A stretch of 7,164 nt of DNA. Source: Pseudomonadota bacterium (GTDB taxonomy: Bacteria; Pseudomonadota; Alphaproteobacteria; Acetobacterales; Acetobacteraceae). Positions 6,248 through 7,164 of the stretch are shown in pieces. Position numbers and translations under genes: made by a program. Position 1 is the first letter of the stretch. Every line of letters begins with the position of its first letter. The stretch spans positions 1-7,164 of the forward strand of contig JAKAZN010000087.1 of NCBI GenBank assembly GCA_021815835.1, read 5' to 3'. The notes beneath the pieces are model-generated. The model was not told the DNA's origin. It worked only from the letters and a program-made list of their open reading frames with translations, and did not search any database.

Positions 6248-6916
6248 TCAGAACTCGGCCGCTTCGACCGCGGCGACATCGAGCAGCCGCTCGATCACCT
6301 CCGGCTCCTGGGCGCCGGCGATCGCGTGCCGGCCGGAGACGACGAAGCAGGGCACGCCGTTGATGCCGATCCGGTGCGCGCGCAGGTTTTCGGCGTGGAT
6401 CACGTCGATATCCTCCTCGGTGGCCAGCCGCCGGCGCACCTGCGCGGGATCGAGGCCGGCAGCCGCGCCGATCGCGGCCAGGGTCGCGGGATCGCCGATA
6501 TCGTGCCCATCGGTGAAATGGGCGGAGAACAAGGCCTCCACCACCACGTCCGCGCGATGGATCTGTGCTGCCAGCCGCACCAGCCGGTGCGCGTCGATCG
6601 AGCAGGGCGTGCGGCGGATGCGATCGAACCGGAACGCCACGCCCTCGACCCGGCCGATCTCGGTGATCGAGCCATAGAGCCGGCGCGCCCGCTCCTCGCC
6701 GCCGAATTTTCGCACGACGTAATCGCCGCGGGTCATGCCGACGCGCGGCATGTCCGGGTTCAGCAGGAAGGGACGCCAGCCGATCTCCACCATCAGATCG
6801 GGGCGCCGGCGCAGGGTGCGCTTGAGCCGCCGCGTGCCGAGGAAGCACCACGGGCAGACGAGGTCGATTACGACCTCAAGCGACAAGCGGGCCTTGGGCG
6901 GCGCCAGGACGTTCAT
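6248..6916 (-). CDS. DsbA-family thioredoxin-fold oxidoreductase, FrnE-like
   Basis: This 222-residue protein has a thioredoxin fold with an inserted helical domain, as in DsbA, FrnE and 2-hydroxychromene-2-carboxylate (HCCA) isomerases. The active site is C21-P-W-C24 (VIDLVCPWCFLG), the cis-proline is Pro189 (GINGVPCFVV), and IDAHRLVRL near 107-115 corresponds to the conserved AHRL helix of the FrnE/HCCA isomerase branch. There is no signal peptide, so it acts in the cytoplasm, unlike true DsbA. The two CPWC cysteines favour dithiol/disulfide chemistry over HCCA isomerisation, whose catalytic residue is Ser. Extra cysteines are at 105 and 190. The ATG at 6916 has GGGAGGA 5 bases upstream. 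It is the first gene of the four-gene set. A link between its redox role and the downstream enzymes is inferred from position only. Confidence 0.92.
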   Translation of the reverse strand: MNVLAPPKARLSLEVVIDLVCPWCFLGTRRLKRTLRRRPDLMVEIGWRPFLLNPDMPRVGMTRGDYVVRKFGGEERARRLYGSITEIGRVEGVAFRFDRIRRTPCSIDAHRLVRLAAQIHRADVVVEALFSAHFTDGHDIGDPATLAAIGAAAGLDPAQVRRRLATEEDIDVIHAENLRAHRIGINGVPCFVVSGRHAIAGAQEPEVIERLLDVAAVEAAEF

Positions 6917-6921
6917 CTCGA

Positions 6922-6928
6922 TCCTCCC
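6922..6928 (-). promoter_or_regulatory. Ribosome binding site of the FrnE-like gene
   Basis: GGGAGGA on the minus strand ends 5 bases before the ATG at 6916. It is the best Shine-Dalgarno of the minus-strand operon and supports that start. Confidence 0.65.
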
Positions 6929-6929
6929 G

Positions 6930-6959
6930 CGACCGGGCCGGTGGGGCCACGGGCGGTCG
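6930..6959 (-). promoter_or_regulatory. Inverted repeat in the leader of the minus-strand operon
   Basis: CGACCG (complement of 6954-6959) and CGGTCG (complement of 6930-6935) are perfect 6-bp arms around an 18-base spacer, which itself contains a smaller GTG/CAC pair. The repeat sits between a candidate -10 box and the ribosome binding site, 1 base from the latter. It could be a protein-binding operator or a leader hairpin. In such GC-rich DNA a chance origin is possible. Confidence 0.3.
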
Positions 6960-6962
6960 GGC

Positions 6963-6992
6963 AGTATCCGCCGGGAGAAGGGTCGCCGGCAA
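6963..6992 (-). promoter_or_regulatory. Candidate sigma70-type promoter for the FrnE-ThDP-VOC-hydrolase operon
   Basis: On the minus strand TTGCCG (6987-6992) and GATACT (6963-6968) are separated by 18 bases. Each matches 4 of 6 bases of the TTGACA/TATAAT consensus. It lies in the only sizeable gap upstream of the operon. A weak call from base matching alone; transcription could instead start upstream of the window. Confidence 0.27.
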
Positions 6993-7033
6993 GCGTAAGA
7001 CCGAGCACGTTCGTTCGGGGCGCAAGCCTTCGG

Positions 7034-7164
7034 TCACGCCGGTCCGCAAACCGCGCAGCGCTTGCTGAACCCGGCGCCCTGCCGCGCCACGATCCAGGCC
7101 TGCAGCGCGCTCTTGTCGGTCGCGCATGCCTTGATATAGGCGCGGGAGGTGAATGGGCCGCCTT
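7034..7164 (-). CDS. Unidentified protein, C-terminal end only
   Basis: A minus-strand frame enters from the window's right edge (first full codon at 7162) and stops with TGA at 7034-7036, giving the last 42 residues, starting GGPFTSRAYIKACATD. They read like genuine protein: mixed composition, a helix-like stretch around KSALQAWIVARQG, and a final KRCAVCGPA with a CxxC pair, plus another Cys further upstream. The competing frame on the same strand is Arg/Ala-rich, typical of an out-of-frame shadow. I do not recognise the family. It is on the same strand as the downstream operon, 117 bases before the FrnE-like start, so it may or may not share a transcript. The CxxC could bind metal or form a disulfide. 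Confidence 0.6.
   Translation of the reverse strand, partial: GGPFTSRAYIKACATDKSALQAWIVARQGAGFSKRCAVCGPA

Noticed and set aside
3109..6916. Aromatic meta-cleavage pathway (extradiol dioxygenase, C-C hydrolase, HCCA isomerase)
   Set aside because: The families fit on the surface, but the hydrolase has an Asp where C-C hydrolases have Ser, and the thioredoxin-fold protein has CPWC where HCCA isomerase has a catalytic Ser.

Overview
The window is very GC-rich (about two thirds or more by eye), densely coding, and strongly biased to G/C at third codon positions. This fits a proteobacterium, most likely an alphaproteobacterium. That assignment is inferred from composition and protein style; no rRNA or taxonomic marker is present. 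No tRNA, rRNA, CRISPR array, insertion sequence or phage gene was found, and no gene-free stretch exceeds about 120 bases.

Left half, plus strand (1-3102). Three genes read left to right: the 3' part of a branched-chain-amino-acid-type ABC transporter substrate-binding protein (SBP1, its first ~72 residues lie outside the window), a metallo-beta-lactamase-fold hydrolase of the 'N-acyl homoserine lactonase' type, and a complete second substrate-binding protein (SBP2) with a Tat-like signal peptide. SBP1 and SBP2 are clear paralogues that flank the hydrolase. SBP1 and the hydrolase are separated by 2 bases. The hydrolase and SBP2 are separated by 44 bases that hold a perfect 8-bp stem-loop followed directly by a strong ribosome binding site. 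No permease or ATPase gene is visible.

Right half, minus strand (3109-6916). Four tightly packed genes read right to left: a FrnE/DsbA-like thioredoxin-fold protein with a CPWC motif, a thiamine-diphosphate (ThDP) enzyme of the acetolactate synthase/benzaldehyde lyase superfamily, a VOC-fold (glyoxalase/extradiol dioxygenase-like) metalloprotein, and an alpha/beta hydrolase with an Asp nucleophile (epoxide hydrolase or dehalogenase type). Gaps are 27 bases, 32 bases and a 4-base ATGA overlap, so they look like one operon. Its last gene converges on SBP2 with only 6 bases between the two stop codons. At the right edge lies the C-terminal end of an unidentified protein on the same strand, followed by a 117-base gap with a possible promoter and an inverted repeat.

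How it may work together (inference): two high-affinity binding proteins capture small carboxylate, amide or amino-acid-like compounds in the periplasm. The cytoplasmic enzymes (lactonase-like hydrolase, ThDP lyase/decarboxylase, VOC protein, Asp-type hydrolase) would then carry out a catabolic route whose substrate is unknown. The set superficially resembles an aromatic meta-cleavage pathway, but active-site residues in two of the proteins argue against that reading.
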